64,000 nt of DNA, from positions 197,001 through 261,000 of the forward strand of contig JACKJU010000006.1 of the NCBI GenBank assembly GCA_020637805.1, read 5' to 3'. Under the pieces are notes generated by a model that was given only the letters and a program-made list of their open reading frames with translations, had not been told where the DNA came from and searched no databases. A program made the position numbers and the translations under genes. Shown piece after piece: positions 21,277 through 29,301 of this stretch. The stretch's first letter is position 1; each line of letters opens with the position of its first letter. This stretch comes from Nitratireductor sp. (GTDB taxonomy: Bacteria > Pseudomonadota > Alphaproteobacteria > Rhizobiales > Rhizobiaceae).

Positions 21277-21741
21277 ATGCGTGCTGTAGATTTTGCACCC
21301 CTTTACCGTTCCACTGTCGGTTTCGACCGTCTTTTCTCGCTGCTCGACAACATGGGCCAGCCGGAAAGTGCACCTGCATATCCGCCCTACAACATCGAGC
21401 GGACCGGCGAAAACACCTATCGCATTTCAATGGCGGTAGCGGGTTTCGCTGAGGACGAACTCGAAATCGAAGCCAAGCAGAATGCGCTCACCGTCAAGGG
21501 TGAAAAGCGCGAAGAGGAGAACTCGGAAGAACGCGAAGTTCTTTTCCGTGGCATTGCCTCTCGCGCATTCGAGCGCCGCTTCCAGCTTGCCGACCATGTG
21601 GAAGTGAAAGACGCCAGCCTCGAAAACGGCCTGCTTCACATCGATCTCGTGCGCGAGATTCCCGAGGCAATGAAGCCGCGCCAGATTTCGATCAGCAAGC
21701 CTGATGCGAAGTCCAAGAAGGTCAAGCAGATCGAGGCCTGA
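21277..21741 (+). CDS. small heat-shock protein, Hsp20/IbpA family
   Basis: A 154-residue ATP-independent holdase chaperone. The alpha-crystallin domain spans about 35-135 (YPPYNIERTGENTYRISMAV, ELEIEAKQNALTVKGEKREE), with FRGIASRAFERRFQLADHVE and LENGLLHIDLVREIPE giving the terminal beta strands, and a basic C-terminal tail (KPRQISISKPDAKSKK) whose ISI resembles the I-X-I anchoring motif. The start follows AAGGAGG. Upstream are an RpoH promoter and a ROSE-like leader; a terminator follows at 21787. It is most like class A Hsp20 proteins of Rhizobiales. Confidence 0.95.
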   Translation: MRAVDFAPLYRSTVGFDRLFSLLDNMGQPESAPAYPPYNIERTGENTYRISMAVAGFAEDELEIEAKQNALTVKGEKREEENSEEREVLFRGIASRAFERRFQLADHVEVKDASLENGLLHIDLVREIPEAMKPRQISISKPDAKSKKVKQIEA

Positions 21742-21786
21742 CCGTCCTGTTCATGACGCCCTTCGCATAGACGGGCACTATATGAC

Positions 21787-21821
21787 AGCGCTCCTTCCTC
21801 AAGCAGGAAGGGGCGCTTTTT
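21787..21821 (+). terminator. intrinsic terminator of hsp20
   Basis: AGCGCTCCTTCCT pairs with AGGAAGGGGCGCT around a short loop and is followed by TTTTT. The hairpin overlaps the last codons of the convergent doxX gene (stop at 21799-21801). Confidence 0.8.
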
Positions 21822-22404
21822 CGTCAATGGAGCCAAGCCGCGACTTGAGAAGTGGTGCGAGGATGCGGTCGAGAGATATCGCGCCTGCACCCTTGATCGC
21901 GAGCACGCCAAGCAGGAACACCCACAATGTGCGCTGGTCGTAGATGAGCGAGGCCGAATCACGGTCAAACAGCATTCCGGCGGTTTCGATGCCGACGCCA
22001 TGGAAGTTGATGTCGACGAAGCTCTGTACCAGAACAAAGACAATCATCCCGACCGCCGCAATCCGGGTGAACAGCCCGATCACGATAAGCACCGGCAACA
22101 GGAACTCCATATAGGTACCAAGCCAGACGACCAGATCGAGATGGAACGGCACGTTGGCGGTATCGAAGTCATAGGCCATGAGGCCCTGTTCCGTCAGGAT
22201 CTGGAAATAGGCTCCGTCCCTGATCATGAAGAAGCCGGTCAGTCCTTCGCCGACCTTCGTTCCGGCCGAGTTCATGTAGTAGAAAAACAGGACCGCCAGG
22301 AATGTCAGCCTTGCCGCTGATCCAATGAGCCAGGAGTCCCCTGCGCGTTCCAGGCGCGTGAAAACCTGCCCGTGCAGGTCGACCAGTGTCCTTGCGATGT
22401 TCAT
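21799..22404 (-). CDS. DoxX family membrane protein of the bufferin operon
   Basis: A 201-residue inner-membrane protein with four hydrophobic helices (LTFLAVLFFYYMNSAG, FLLPVLIVIGLFTRIAAVG, MIVFVLVQSFVDINFHG, TLWVFLLGVLAIKGAG), typical of DoxX. It is the last gene of the bufA-bufB-bufC-doxX operon; its ATG overlaps the bufC stop (ATGA). DoxX genes regularly close bufferin operons, possibly in membrane redox steps or peptide handling, but the role is not established. The hsp20 terminator overlaps its 3-prime end. Confidence 0.88.
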   Translation of the reverse strand: MNIARTLVDLHGQVFTRLERAGDSWLIGSAARLTFLAVLFFYYMNSAGTKVGEGLTGFFMIRDGAYFQILTEQGLMAYDFDTANVPFHLDLVVWLGTYMEFLLPVLIVIGLFTRIAAVGMIVFVLVQSFVDINFHGVGIETAGMLFDRDSASLIYDQRTLWVFLLGVLAIKGAGAISLDRILAPLLKSRLGSIDEKAPLPA

Positions 22405-23210
22405 CTGTCCCTCCCTGGAGCAGTTTCGATATTGACGGAATCGGCAAACGCGCCGGAATTCAGCATGAGTGCGATTGCAGCTGGCACATGAAAATCAGGG
22501 TCATTCGACGTTGCAGCGCCAATGGCCTCTCCCAGTGTCTTTCCGGCAAAGAGTGTTGCGAAGAATTCGGCGGTGGCCGCATCGATGCCAAACACCAGCA
22601 CTTCGAATTGTGGACGCGTGATCAGGATTGCCTGCGCGGCGTCGAGATCGATACCGGCTGCAGGCGGCCAGGTTTCGCGCGCACCGAAAAGATCGAAGAC
22701 CGGATAGGGCGAATTCCGAAGTGCTGCTGCTGCATGCCGTTGAAGGGTAATGTCTGCCAACTGATCGGGCGGGATGGAGGCCAAGCCGTCGGGATCAAGT
22801 GCAGATTCGTCAGCGGCATGATAGGCGTCGAGCCACAGCCGTTCCGCCCGCGCAAGATCACTCAGGAATGGAGCGTGACGCAGGGGGCCAAAAGCTGAAA
22901 TGAAATCCGCAAACCCGCGTCCGAACTCTGCCATGACCGGAGTGGTTGGCGGATGCCGGTCGATGAAGGTTCTGGCGACGCGAGCAAAATCGTCTCCCAG
23001 AATTGCAGCCACCGAGGGATAGGCGGAAGACAGCGCTTCCACGAGGCTGACAGCGACGTTGTTCCGGTAAACGCCGAACCGTTTGGTGTCGGGTTTGCCC
23101 ATCTTGCCCGCACCTGCCGGTATCAGGGCTTCAGGATCAAGTAGCGCTCCGGCAAACCGTGACTGGACCGTCTCATGATCAAAGGCATTCGTGAACTGCG
23201 GGTTCGCCAT
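22401..23210 (-). CDS. bufC: BufC, DUF2063 partner protein of the MNIO enzyme
   Basis: A 269-residue protein of the DUF2063 (HvfC/BufC) family, the usual partner that brings the precursor peptide to the DUF692 enzyme. The N-terminal DUF2063 domain (about 10-100) has RFAGALLDPEALIPAG, RFGVYRNNVAVSLVEALSSA and YPSVAAILGDDFARVA; the C-terminal part begins RHAPFLSDLARAERLWLDAY. It starts three bases after the bufB stop and overlaps doxX by four, showing tight translational coupling. Confidence 0.9.
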   Translation of the reverse strand: MANPQFTNAFDHETVQSRFAGALLDPEALIPAGAGKMGKPDTKRFGVYRNNVAVSLVEALSSAYPSVAAILGDDFARVARTFIDRHPPTTPVMAEFGRGFADFISAFGPLRHAPFLSDLARAERLWLDAYHAADESALDPDGLASIPPDQLADITLQRHAAAALRNSPYPVFDLFGARETWPPAAGIDLDAAQAILITRPQFEVLVFGIDAATAEFFATLFAGKTLGEAIGAATSNDPDFHVPAAIALMLNSGAFADSVNIETAPGRDR

Positions 23211-23213
23211 GTT

Positions 23214-24140
23214 TCAGGCCCTCAACATCAAAGGCTGAGCCGGGTTCGCGATGGCGAATTCAGACAGAACTGAATCCGCCTTTTCCACTTCGGCAGCAAG
23301 TTCGGGCCATTCCGGGACTTCATTGTCCCACTCGATCAGCGAGGGAAGGGGGCCGGTGTGCGATAGCGTCAGCCGGTAGAGGTCCCAGACGTCGTCGCAG
23401 ACCTGCCTGTCATGCGCGTCGATCAGTAGCGTTTCGCCGTCGCTGTCCTCGTCGGTTGCGTGGCCAGCCAGATGAATCTCCTCGACCAGGTGGAGAGGGT
23501 ATTCTTCGATATAACTGCGGGGTGAGTATCCGTGGTTTTTCGCAGAGACGAACACATTGTTGACGTCGAAAAGAAGACCGCAACCCGAGCGCGCGGCCAG
23601 CTCGGCCATGAATTCGGTTTCGCTCCAGGTGGATTGCTCGAAGGTGACATAGGTGGAGGGGTTTTCAATCAGGATCCGGCGTCCGATGGCCTCCTGAACC
23701 TCGCTCACATGGCTGACGGTTCGCGCCAGTGTTTCATTCGTGTAGGGCAGGGGCAAGAGATCGTTGAAAAAGACATCGTCATGGGTGGACCATGCCAGGT
23801 GTTCGGAAACCATGCCGGGTTCATAGAGATCGACGACGCGCTTGAAGCGGGCCAGGTGTTCCCGGTCGATGGGGCGTGCTCCGCCAATCGACATGCCAAC
23901 ACCATGAACGCTAACAGGATATTTTCCGCGGATGGCGCGGAGCTGGGCATGGGGCATGCCGCCGGCACCCATGTAATTCTCAGCGTGAACCTCGAAGAAA
24001 CCGGTGGCGGCTCCAGACTCGAGTATTGCCTCGACATGTTGAGGCTTCAGGCCCGCCCCCGCCCTGGCGGGAAGGGGGCAGGAGGCGAAGCGGGGATCCG
24101 CGCTGTTTTTCTCAGACAGCGTGTTGTTGCCCATGGTCAT
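23214..24140 (-). CDS. bufB: BufB, multinuclear non-haem iron oxidative enzyme (MNIO, DUF692)
   Basis: Predicted iron enzyme that modifies cysteines of the bufferin precursor; related enzymes form thiooxazoles. The 308-residue TIM-barrel protein keeps the DUF692 landmarks: GLKPQHVEAILE, FFEVHAENYM, PVSVHGVGMSIGG, VSEHLAWSTHD, RILIENPSTYV, LFDVNNVFVSAKNHG, EEIHLAGHA, IDAHDRQV and LIEWDNEVPEW, which together supply the His, Glu, Asp and Asn metal ligands. It lies 58 bases downstream of bufA, followed by bufC. Function is by family; the product chemistry is inferred. Confidence 0.93.
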   Translation of the reverse strand: MTMGNNTLSEKNSADPRFASCPLPARAGAGLKPQHVEAILESGAATGFFEVHAENYMGAGGMPHAQLRAIRGKYPVSVHGVGMSIGGARPIDREHLARFKRVVDLYEPGMVSEHLAWSTHDDVFFNDLLPLPYTNETLARTVSHVSEVQEAIGRRILIENPSTYVTFEQSTWSETEFMAELAARSGCGLLFDVNNVFVSAKNHGYSPRSYIEEYPLHLVEEIHLAGHATDEDSDGETLLIDAHDRQVCDDVWDLYRLTLSHTGPLPSLIEWDNEVPEWPELAAEVEKADSVLSEFAIANPAQPLMLRA

Positions 24141-24198
24141 TTGCGTTTCCCCCGCTTCGGTTTGCTTGCAGGACCCTGGAGTCCTTTCGCGGCTGATA

Positions 24199-24504
24199 TC
24201 AGGAAGGAATGTCGCGCATCAGCGGCTTGTCAGAGCCCATGAGGGTCTTGTCACCCATCTTGATGCTGATGCTCTCGCAGGAATCGGCCTCGACGTACTT
24301 CCATGCATTGCCCTGGTAGTCGACTTTCGAAGTGCCGGCGCAAGTGGTGCCGGGACCTGCGGCACAATCATTCTGACCAGCCATTGCAACGCCGTAGCAT
24401 TTCAGCTTTGCGGCGTTCGCCGGTGCGGTGGAGGCGGCCATTGCGATGCCTGCGGTGATAGCTCCTGCGACGAGGGCGGCGGTGGTTGCGGATTTCTTTG
24501 ACAT
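24199..24504 (-). CDS. bufA: BufA, bufferin precursor (DUF2282)
   Basis: A 101-residue RiPP precursor of the DUF2282 family. A Sec signal peptide (residues 1 to about 32, IAMAASTAPANA) precedes a core with four cysteines, Cys36, 47, 55 and 76, in the family pattern KCYGVAMAGQNDCAAGPGTT and DYQGNAWKYVEADSCESI. In studied bufferins, cysteines of this core are modified by the MNIO enzyme and the exported peptide sequesters copper. A Met/Asp/Lys-rich tail of 25 residues follows the last Cys. GGGAGA precedes the ATG. First gene of the operon; 186 bases separate it from hisN. Confidence 0.93.
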   Translation of the reverse strand: MSKKSATTAALVAGAITAGIAMAASTAPANAAKLKCYGVAMAGQNDCAAGPGTTCAGTSKVDYQGNAWKYVEADSCESISIKMGDKTLMGSDKPLMRDIPS

Positions 24505-24533
24505 GAATTTCTCCCAACTGAGGTTTGTGTCGG

Positions 24534-24550
24534 TCCCGGCTTGCCCGGGA
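24534..24550 (-). promoter_or_regulatory. hairpin in the bufA leader
   Basis: TCCCGG and CCGGGA pair around a 5-base loop, 30-46 bases ahead of the bufA start. It may stabilise or regulate the operon mRNA. A TTGACA (minus strand, 24605-24600) further upstream is a possible -35 box, but no good -10 accompanies it. Confidence 0.4.
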
Positions 24551-24690
24551 GACAGGGAGAAGACTGCCGAATGGCGTACTCAACTGGAAATCACTTGGCT
24601 GTCAAAATCCGTGAGCGCATGGGAACGCAGGCGTGAGGACGACGTGTCCACACACCTGTTTGGATGCAAGGCATTGGCAACAAAAGGAAA

Positions 24691-25476
24691 TCAGGCGTTC
24701 AGCAGTTCAATGGCCTGCTCGTGGATCGCCTTGTTCGCGGCTGCCAGCACTCTCCCGCCCTCATTGCAGGGGTTGCCTTGCCAGTCTGTTACGATTCCAC
24801 CGGCGCCCCGGATCACGGGAATGAGCGGGGCGATGTCATAAACATGCAGGCATGATTCCATGACGATTTCGATGTGTCCTGCTGCAAGCATGGCATAGGC
24901 GTAGCAGTCGCAGCCGTAGCGCACGAGACGGGTTGCCTCCAGCATCTTGTACCAGAGCGGTTTTTCATGGTCGGGGAAAATGTCCGGCGAAGTGGTCATC
25001 GCGGTTGCCTGCGGCAATGCTTCAATCGGAGAGGTCTTGAGCGCCGACGCGATCCCGCCACGAAGGTATTTTGATGCTCCTCCGGCATTGAGAAAGATTT
25101 CATCGGTAAATGGCTGGTGCATGACACCGGCGACGGGTTCACCGTCGCGCATCAGGCCTACCAGCGTTCCCCACGTAGGCAGGCCCGAAATGAATGCCCG
25201 CGTGCCGTCCACTGGGTCGATGATCCAGCGCCATTCTGCATCCGGTTTCACGGGGGCCTCTTCCTCGCCAAGAATTCCGTGCGTGGGGTAATGCCGCATC
25301 AGCCACTCACGGATCGCGGCCTCCGCGCCGCGATCTGCAAGCGTAACCGGATCGAAGCCGCCTGGATCGGCCTCCTTGTCGTCGATGTCGATCGGCATGC
25401 GGAAACGCGACATGGTTTGCGGCCTGGCGATTTCGCACAGCGCAAGCAATGCGGTTTCGATTTCCGTTTCATTCAT
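24691..25476 (-). CDS. hisN: histidinol-phosphatase, inositol monophosphatase family
   Basis: Predicted HisN-type phosphatase that removes phosphate from L-histidinol phosphate. The 261-residue protein carries the metal-binding motifs GILGEEEAPV, WRWIIDPVDGTRAFISGLPT and the late YDIAPLIPVIRGAGG. The histidinol-phosphatase subgroup is suggested by GCDCYAYAMLAAGH and the Arg after DGT. The start at 25476 (MNETEIETALL) is preferred over a frame running 23 codons further upstream. The neighbouring N-formylglutamate amidohydrolase also concerns histidine metabolism. Confidence 0.88.
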   Translation of the reverse strand: MNETEIETALLALCEIARPQTMSRFRMPIDIDDKEADPGGFDPVTLADRGAEAAIREWLMRHYPTHGILGEEEAPVKPDAEWRWIIDPVDGTRAFISGLPTWGTLVGLMRDGEPVAGVMHQPFTDEIFLNAGGASKYLRGGIASALKTSPIEALPQATAMTTSPDIFPDHEKPLWYKMLEATRLVRYGCDCYAYAMLAAGHIEIVMESCLHVYDIAPLIPVIRGAGGIVTDWQGNPCNEGGRVLAAANKAIHEQAIELLNA

Positions 25477-25531
25477 TGGATGATCTCTCGACACGGTTAT
25501 TCGCGGGCCACAACCCGAGGCGTTGAAGGCG

Positions 25532-26446
25532 TCACTCGGCGGCAAGCGGGGTTTCGCCTGCCAGATCTGCGGAGGGAAGTGATATCATGTGTTCGGCCAG
25601 ATCGGTCAGGTCGCGGCGCAGGCGGTCGAAACCGGAAGATTTGCGCATGCGGACTTCATCCATGTAGAGCCCACGGTTGACCTCGATCTGGATGGCATGC
25701 AGCCCATGGCCTGGCCGGCCGTAGTGGCTGGTGATGAAACCGCCTGCATAGGGCTTGTTCAGCGCAACCCGGTAGCCGCGCCCTTTCAGATATTCGGTGG
25801 CAGCGTGGGTGAGCGCGGGCGAACAGGATGATCCGTAGCGGTCGCCGACAACAAAGTCGGCCCGCGCCGACCAGTTCCTGGCGCGCCTGCTGAAGGCACT
25901 CGCCGATGGCATGGAATGGCAGTCCACCAGCACTGCGTGGCCAAACCGCGCTATGGCCTTGGCGAGCAAGGTGCGAAGCCGTTCATGGTAGGGTTTGTAG
26001 TACCGCTCAATGCGTTCCAGCCCCTCGGCCACGGTCAGCTTGCGGTTGTATATCTCTTCGCGCTCGGAAACGATGCGGGCAATCGTGCCAAGTCCGCCGC
26101 TGACGCGCACAGAGCGTGTATTGGCGAATGCAGGCAGCGCTTCGGAAAACATCACCGGGTCGAGCTCATAGGGTTCCCGGTTTACGTCCAGCCATGCGCG
26201 CGGGAAATTGGCTGCAAGCAGTGGTGCTCCAAGGGCAATCACATCGGCAAACAGTTCGTCGACCAGGTAATCTTCGGATTTGCGAATCGAAAGATTGTCC
26301 AGTCGGGTCATGGCGTGAAAACTCGGCGGATAGCGGCGGCCCGAATGGGGCGAATTAAACACGAAAGGCACGCGTGCGCCTCCAGCCCCGTCAAGGGGCA
26401 GGCTGAGCGTGAACGGCTCGCCAAAACCGTCAAAATCAGCTGCCAT
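25532..26446 (-). CDS. N-formylglutamate amidohydrolase family protein
   Basis: A 304-residue zinc amidohydrolase of the FGase (PF05013) family, which frees glutamate from N-formylglutamate late in histidine breakdown. Family features are VFNSPHSGRRYPPSF, SEDYLVDELFADV, NFPRAWLDVNREPYELDP, HAVLVDCHSMPSASAF and HAIQIEVNRGLYMDE. AGGAAGG lies six bases ahead of the chosen ATG. It is divergent from cpdR. A second, distinct family member lies at 30624, so the two may have different substrates. Confidence 0.9.
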   Translation of the reverse strand: MAADFDGFGEPFTLSLPLDGAGGARVPFVFNSPHSGRRYPPSFHAMTRLDNLSIRKSEDYLVDELFADVIALGAPLLAANFPRAWLDVNREPYELDPVMFSEALPAFANTRSVRVSGGLGTIARIVSEREEIYNRKLTVAEGLERIERYYKPYHERLRTLLAKAIARFGHAVLVDCHSMPSASAFSRRARNWSARADFVVGDRYGSSCSPALTHAATEYLKGRGYRVALNKPYAGGFITSHYGRPGHGLHAIQIEVNRGLYMDEVRMRKSSGFDRLRRDLTDLAEHMISLPSADLAGETPLAAE

Positions 26447-26657
26447 TTGTGCCTTCCTGCCGTTTCTGGCGGGAATCTGCCAAATCGGACGATGCAAGTC
26501 CATTGCTGTTTTTGGCATTGCAGCGCTTTCGTGAAACCCGTGTTTGAGGGCAAGCCCTTGATTTTTCCGCCACGAGGGGCATTCTTTCACGTGTTGTTTA
26601 CCGGAATATGGTTCGCTCTACCGAACTTGATTCCCGGGGATTCGAGACGGATTGGGC

Positions 26658-27017
26658 ATGAACAAGATCCTGCTTGCTGAAGACGACAATGATATGCGCC
26701 GCTTCCTGGTGAAGGCGCTGGAGAAGGCTGGCTACGAAGTCATGTCCTATGACAACGGTGCCAGTGCCTATGACCGGCTTCGCGAGGAGCCCTTCAACCT
26801 GCTGCTGACCGATATCGTGATGCCGGAGATGGATGGTATCGAACTGGCGCGGCGCGCCACCGAGATCGATCCCGATCTCAAGGTGATGTTCATTACCGGT
26901 TTTGCTGCGGTGGCACTCAATCCCGATTCACATGCACCCAAGGAAGCCAAGGTGCTTTCCAAGCCTTTTCACCTGCGCGACCTGGTGAACGAGGTCGAAA
27001 AGATGCTCGCTGCCTAG
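26658..27017 (+). CDS. cpdR: single-domain response regulator CpdR
   Basis: Cell-cycle receiver protein of 119 residues. Unphosphorylated CpdR acts as an adaptor that directs ClpXP to substrates and to the cell pole, leading to turnover of regulators including CtrA. The receiver shows LLAEDDNDMRRFLVKALEKA, phospho-acceptor Asp52 in LLLTDIVMPEMDGIEL, FITGFAAVALNP and Lys102 in VLSKPFHL. The sequence is almost colinear with rhizobial CpdR. The ATG at 26658 is chosen over a TTG six bases earlier. A tRNA-Val gene follows. Confidence 0.96.
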   Translation: MNKILLAEDDNDMRRFLVKALEKAGYEVMSYDNGASAYDRLREEPFNLLLTDIVMPEMDGIELARRATEIDPDLKVMFITGFAAVALNPDSHAPKEAKVLSKPFHLRDLVNEVEKMLAA

Positions 27018-27171
27018 ATTGGCGAGCAGCGCAGGCAAAAAAGTTTCGCGCCTGGCGTTTCACAACTTGACGGAAAACTGTTTTTTGTGGTCTATCCGGC
27101 GCGTTGTCCGGCTGGACGGCAAATCCTGCAAATGGCACATGCCCGACTTGGCGTGATGCTAAACCGGTATA

Positions 27172-27246
27172 GGGCGATTAGCTCAGCGGGAGAGCACTTC
27201 GTTGACATCGAAGGGGTCACTGGTTCAATCCCAGTATCGCCCACCA
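27172..27246 (+). tRNA. tRNA-Val (anticodon GAC)
   Basis: A 75-base cloverleaf: acceptor stem GGGCGAT/ATCGCCC, D arm GCTC...GAGC, anticodon stem CTTCG/CGAAG with loop TTGACAT giving anticodon GAC, T arm ACTGG-TTCAATC-CCAGT, discriminator A and encoded CCA. Confidence 0.97.
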
Positions 27247-27320
27247 TCTACTGGAACCGCCTTTTCTCATCATCTTGCGTAGTGATTGCAGCGATTGGCT
27301 GCAATTCACTCGTGTGAAGC

Positions 27321-27369
27321 GGATAGCGTCAGCGGTATTGGGCGCTGCCGCTATCCTGACCCCTTTTTT
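27321..27369 (+). terminator. intrinsic terminator downstream of tRNA-Val
   Basis: Nested stems GGATAGCG/CGCTATCC and CAGCG/CGCTG (27321-27356), followed eight bases later by TTTTTT. It lies between tRNA-Val and the convergent L,D-transpeptidase gene. Confidence 0.65.
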
Positions 27370-27414
27370 CCGAACGACCACACTTCAACTGCCGGCTGAG
27401 CGGGTGCCGGGAAA

Positions 27415-28161
27415 TCACACGACGACGATGAGCGCCCCTGATCGTACCCGTCCGTAGAGATCGATCACGTCCTGGTTCATCATGCGCACGCAGCCTGACG
27501 AAACCGCCTTGCCGATCGTCCAGTATTCCGGCGTTCCGTGCACGCGGTACAGCGTGTCCTCGCCATTCTGGAAGATGTAGAGGGCACGCGCGCCAAGCGG
27601 GTTGTCGAGACCGGGGGGCATGCCGCCGTTCTCGGCGCTATATTTTTCCAGTTCGGGCTGCCGGGCGATCATTTCGTCGGGTGGCGTCCATTTGGGCCAT
27701 TCCTGCTTCCACTGGATCACGCCTTCGCCCGACCAAGCAAATCCCTGGCGGCCAAGCCCGACGCCATAGCGCATGGCGGTGCCACCTTCCTCGACCAGGT
27801 GAAGGAAGAAGGTAGAGGTATCCACGATCAGCGTGCCCGGCCTGTAATTCGCGGGAAAATCTACCCGCCGCCTCAGGAATTGCCTTGGCACCTTGGAGAT
27901 GTCGACGGCAGGAATTGGAAAGCGTTCGTAGGGCAGGGGCCCGTAGATTGCCTTGTAATCCATGCCATAGGGGTCGGCCATTTCCGGTGCGGGCTGGCGC
28001 GTTACGCGGACACGGCGTTCCGTCGTCACGCAACCTGTAAGCGCCAGGCAGGAAAGCCCGGCGAGCGATTTAACGAATCCACGCCGGTTGATGGCTGGTT
28101 CCTGCGGCCCGATGCCGGTTGCCGGGGATGCGGTCCCGGCGGAAGATCTGGTGAATACCAT
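27415..28161 (-). CDS. L,D-transpeptidase (YkuD), Tat-type lipoprotein
   Basis: Predicted periplasmic enzyme that makes 3-3 cross-links in peptidoglycan or attaches proteins to it. The 248-residue product has NRRGFVKSLAGL, a twin-arginine signal, running into the lipobox LALTGC, so it is probably a Tat-exported lipoprotein. The YkuD domain occupies about 105-248 (LIVDTSTFFLHLVEEGG) with the active-site motif VHGTPEYWTIG...SSGCVRM, catalytic Cys224. It is convergent with tRNA-Val; a small secreted protein is encoded 71 bases upstream on the same strand. Confidence 0.92.
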   Translation of the reverse strand: MVFTRSSAGTASPATGIGPQEPAINRRGFVKSLAGLSCLALTGCVTTERRVRVTRQPAPEMADPYGMDYKAIYGPLPYERFPIPAVDISKVPRQFLRRRVDFPANYRPGTLIVDTSTFFLHLVEEGGTAMRYGVGLGRQGFAWSGEGVIQWKQEWPKWTPPDEMIARQPELEKYSAENGGMPPGLDNPLGARALYIFQNGEDTLYRVHGTPEYWTIGKAVSSGCVRMMNQDVIDLYGRVRSGALIVVV

Positions 28162-28232
28162 TTCGTCCTCTCGATACTCGAAACAATGTCATGCCGAAAA
28201 ACGGCAGATGTGGGATGCCCGGAGGGCAGAAT

Positions 28233-28643
28233 TCATGCGTCCGAGAGGATGGGCGGCCTGAACGGCGTGTCCTTCAATGCCGGAAGTAGACAGGAAACGG
28301 GCTCAAGACAGCTGCTGGCAGACGGTGTGTCGACCCGGCTGAGAGACGCAGGTGCCACCGAAGCAGCGGGAGGCTTGCACCAAACAGTGCAGTGTCCTGT
28401 CTTTGCATTCAATGATGTCTTGGCGTGAAGATGGAGACACCGCCCCGAAGGTTTCGTGAGAAGATTTGCAAAGGTAAGGCTCTCCACGATCCCGGCGCCG
28501 GCTCTTGCATGGGTCGTACCGGCTGCCATTGCAAGGTGTTCCCTCGCCATTGCCGACTTTCCGAGAGTTGGCACACCGGAAGCAAATGCATTGCTTCCGG
28601 CGATTGAAAACAGGAACAGCAGACAGAGGGTGAATGCGCGCAT
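28233..28643 (-). CDS. small secreted Cys-containing protein, unknown
   Basis: A 136-residue protein I do not recognise. It has a good Sec signal peptide (MRAFTLCLLFLFSIAGSNAF, cut near residue 22) and a ribosome site AAGGG close to the ATG. The mature part carries histidines and cysteines (RCLHLHAKTS, TGHCTVWCKPP, SSCLEPVSCLLP) that could bind metal or form disulphides; this is speculation. It lies upstream of the L,D-transpeptidase gene and beside a decayed region, so it may be recent or fading. Confidence 0.5.
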   Translation of the reverse strand: MRAFTLCLLFLFSIAGSNAFASGVPTLGKSAMAREHLAMAAGTTHARAGAGIVESLTFANLLTKPSGRCLHLHAKTSLNAKTGHCTVWCKPPAASVAPASLSRVDTPSASSCLEPVSCLLPALKDTPFRPPILSDA

Positions 28644-28685
28644 GAACCCTTAATGTCCGAGCGCAGGAAAAGTTGCAATCACGCG

Positions 28686-29301
28686 TCATTGAAGGATGTT
28701 CAACACAGCGTGAGTGGTGGCTACCGCTCTCGGAAACAAGGCGGGAATGGGCGCTCTCGCCGCCCACTCACGGTTTTGCTTCAGGAACCGGTTCCAGGCG
28801 ATCTGGAACAACACCAGATTTGCATCGGCATTCTGAAGTTCGGCAAGCGCGGTGTAGCCATAGGCAGTCAGATTGAGGCCGCCTTTGCCATCGGTGAAGT
28901 CCGGGATGGTGTCCGTTGCCGACCGTGCGCGAGAAGAAGATGTCGTTGGCCGCCTGGCCCTTGAAGAGGTCGTCGAGCGCGCCGCCAGTCAGCATGTTGT
29001 CATCGGTCGCCCCGAGAATGAACTGGATGCCGTGGCTGGCGGTGTTGCGGACCATCTGCATCTCGCCGGAATGGACATTCTCCTGCTCCAGGCTCTGCCC
29101 GGTCACCGCGTTGAGCGGATCGGTGATGACAATGCCCGTCATGCCGCCCTCTGCGTTGTAGGTGGTGGTGGAAACCCGTCCGTCGTCATAGGTTGTGACG
29201 CTCTCGCGTCTGGCCCGAACCATTGCGAACAGCGGAATCGTCATAGCCAGTCGAGCGGGTTCTCTCGACCGTCTCGATCCCGGCATCGAAGAGGGAACCA
29301 T
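28686..29301 (-). pseudogene. decayed fragment of an RTX-like calcium-binding repeat protein
   Basis: On the minus strand residues such as VTTYDDGRVSTTTYNAEGG and then FILGATDDNMLTGGALDD resemble the repeats and glycine-rich calcium loops of large RTX-like proteins. Near 28920 the frame breaks: the natural continuation TDTIPDFTDGKGGLNLTAYG, the usual ending after the last RTX loop, is in the next frame and runs to a stop at 28686. There is no credible N-terminus or start. This is the 3-prime remnant of a larger gene. Confidence 0.65.

Noticed and set aside
24505..24690. ECF sigma-factor promoter for the bufferin operon
   Set aside because: I looked for a GTAACC-type -35 box as known from other bufferin operons and did not find one; only a TTGACA with a poor -10 is present.
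27538..28428. 296-codon plus-strand frame
   Set aside because: Antisense to the L,D-transpeptidase, whose catalytic motif is intact.
28303..28767. 154-codon minus-strand frame overlapping the small secreted protein
   Set aside because: Different frame, no signal peptide or ribosome site; the 28233-28643 frame is more credible.
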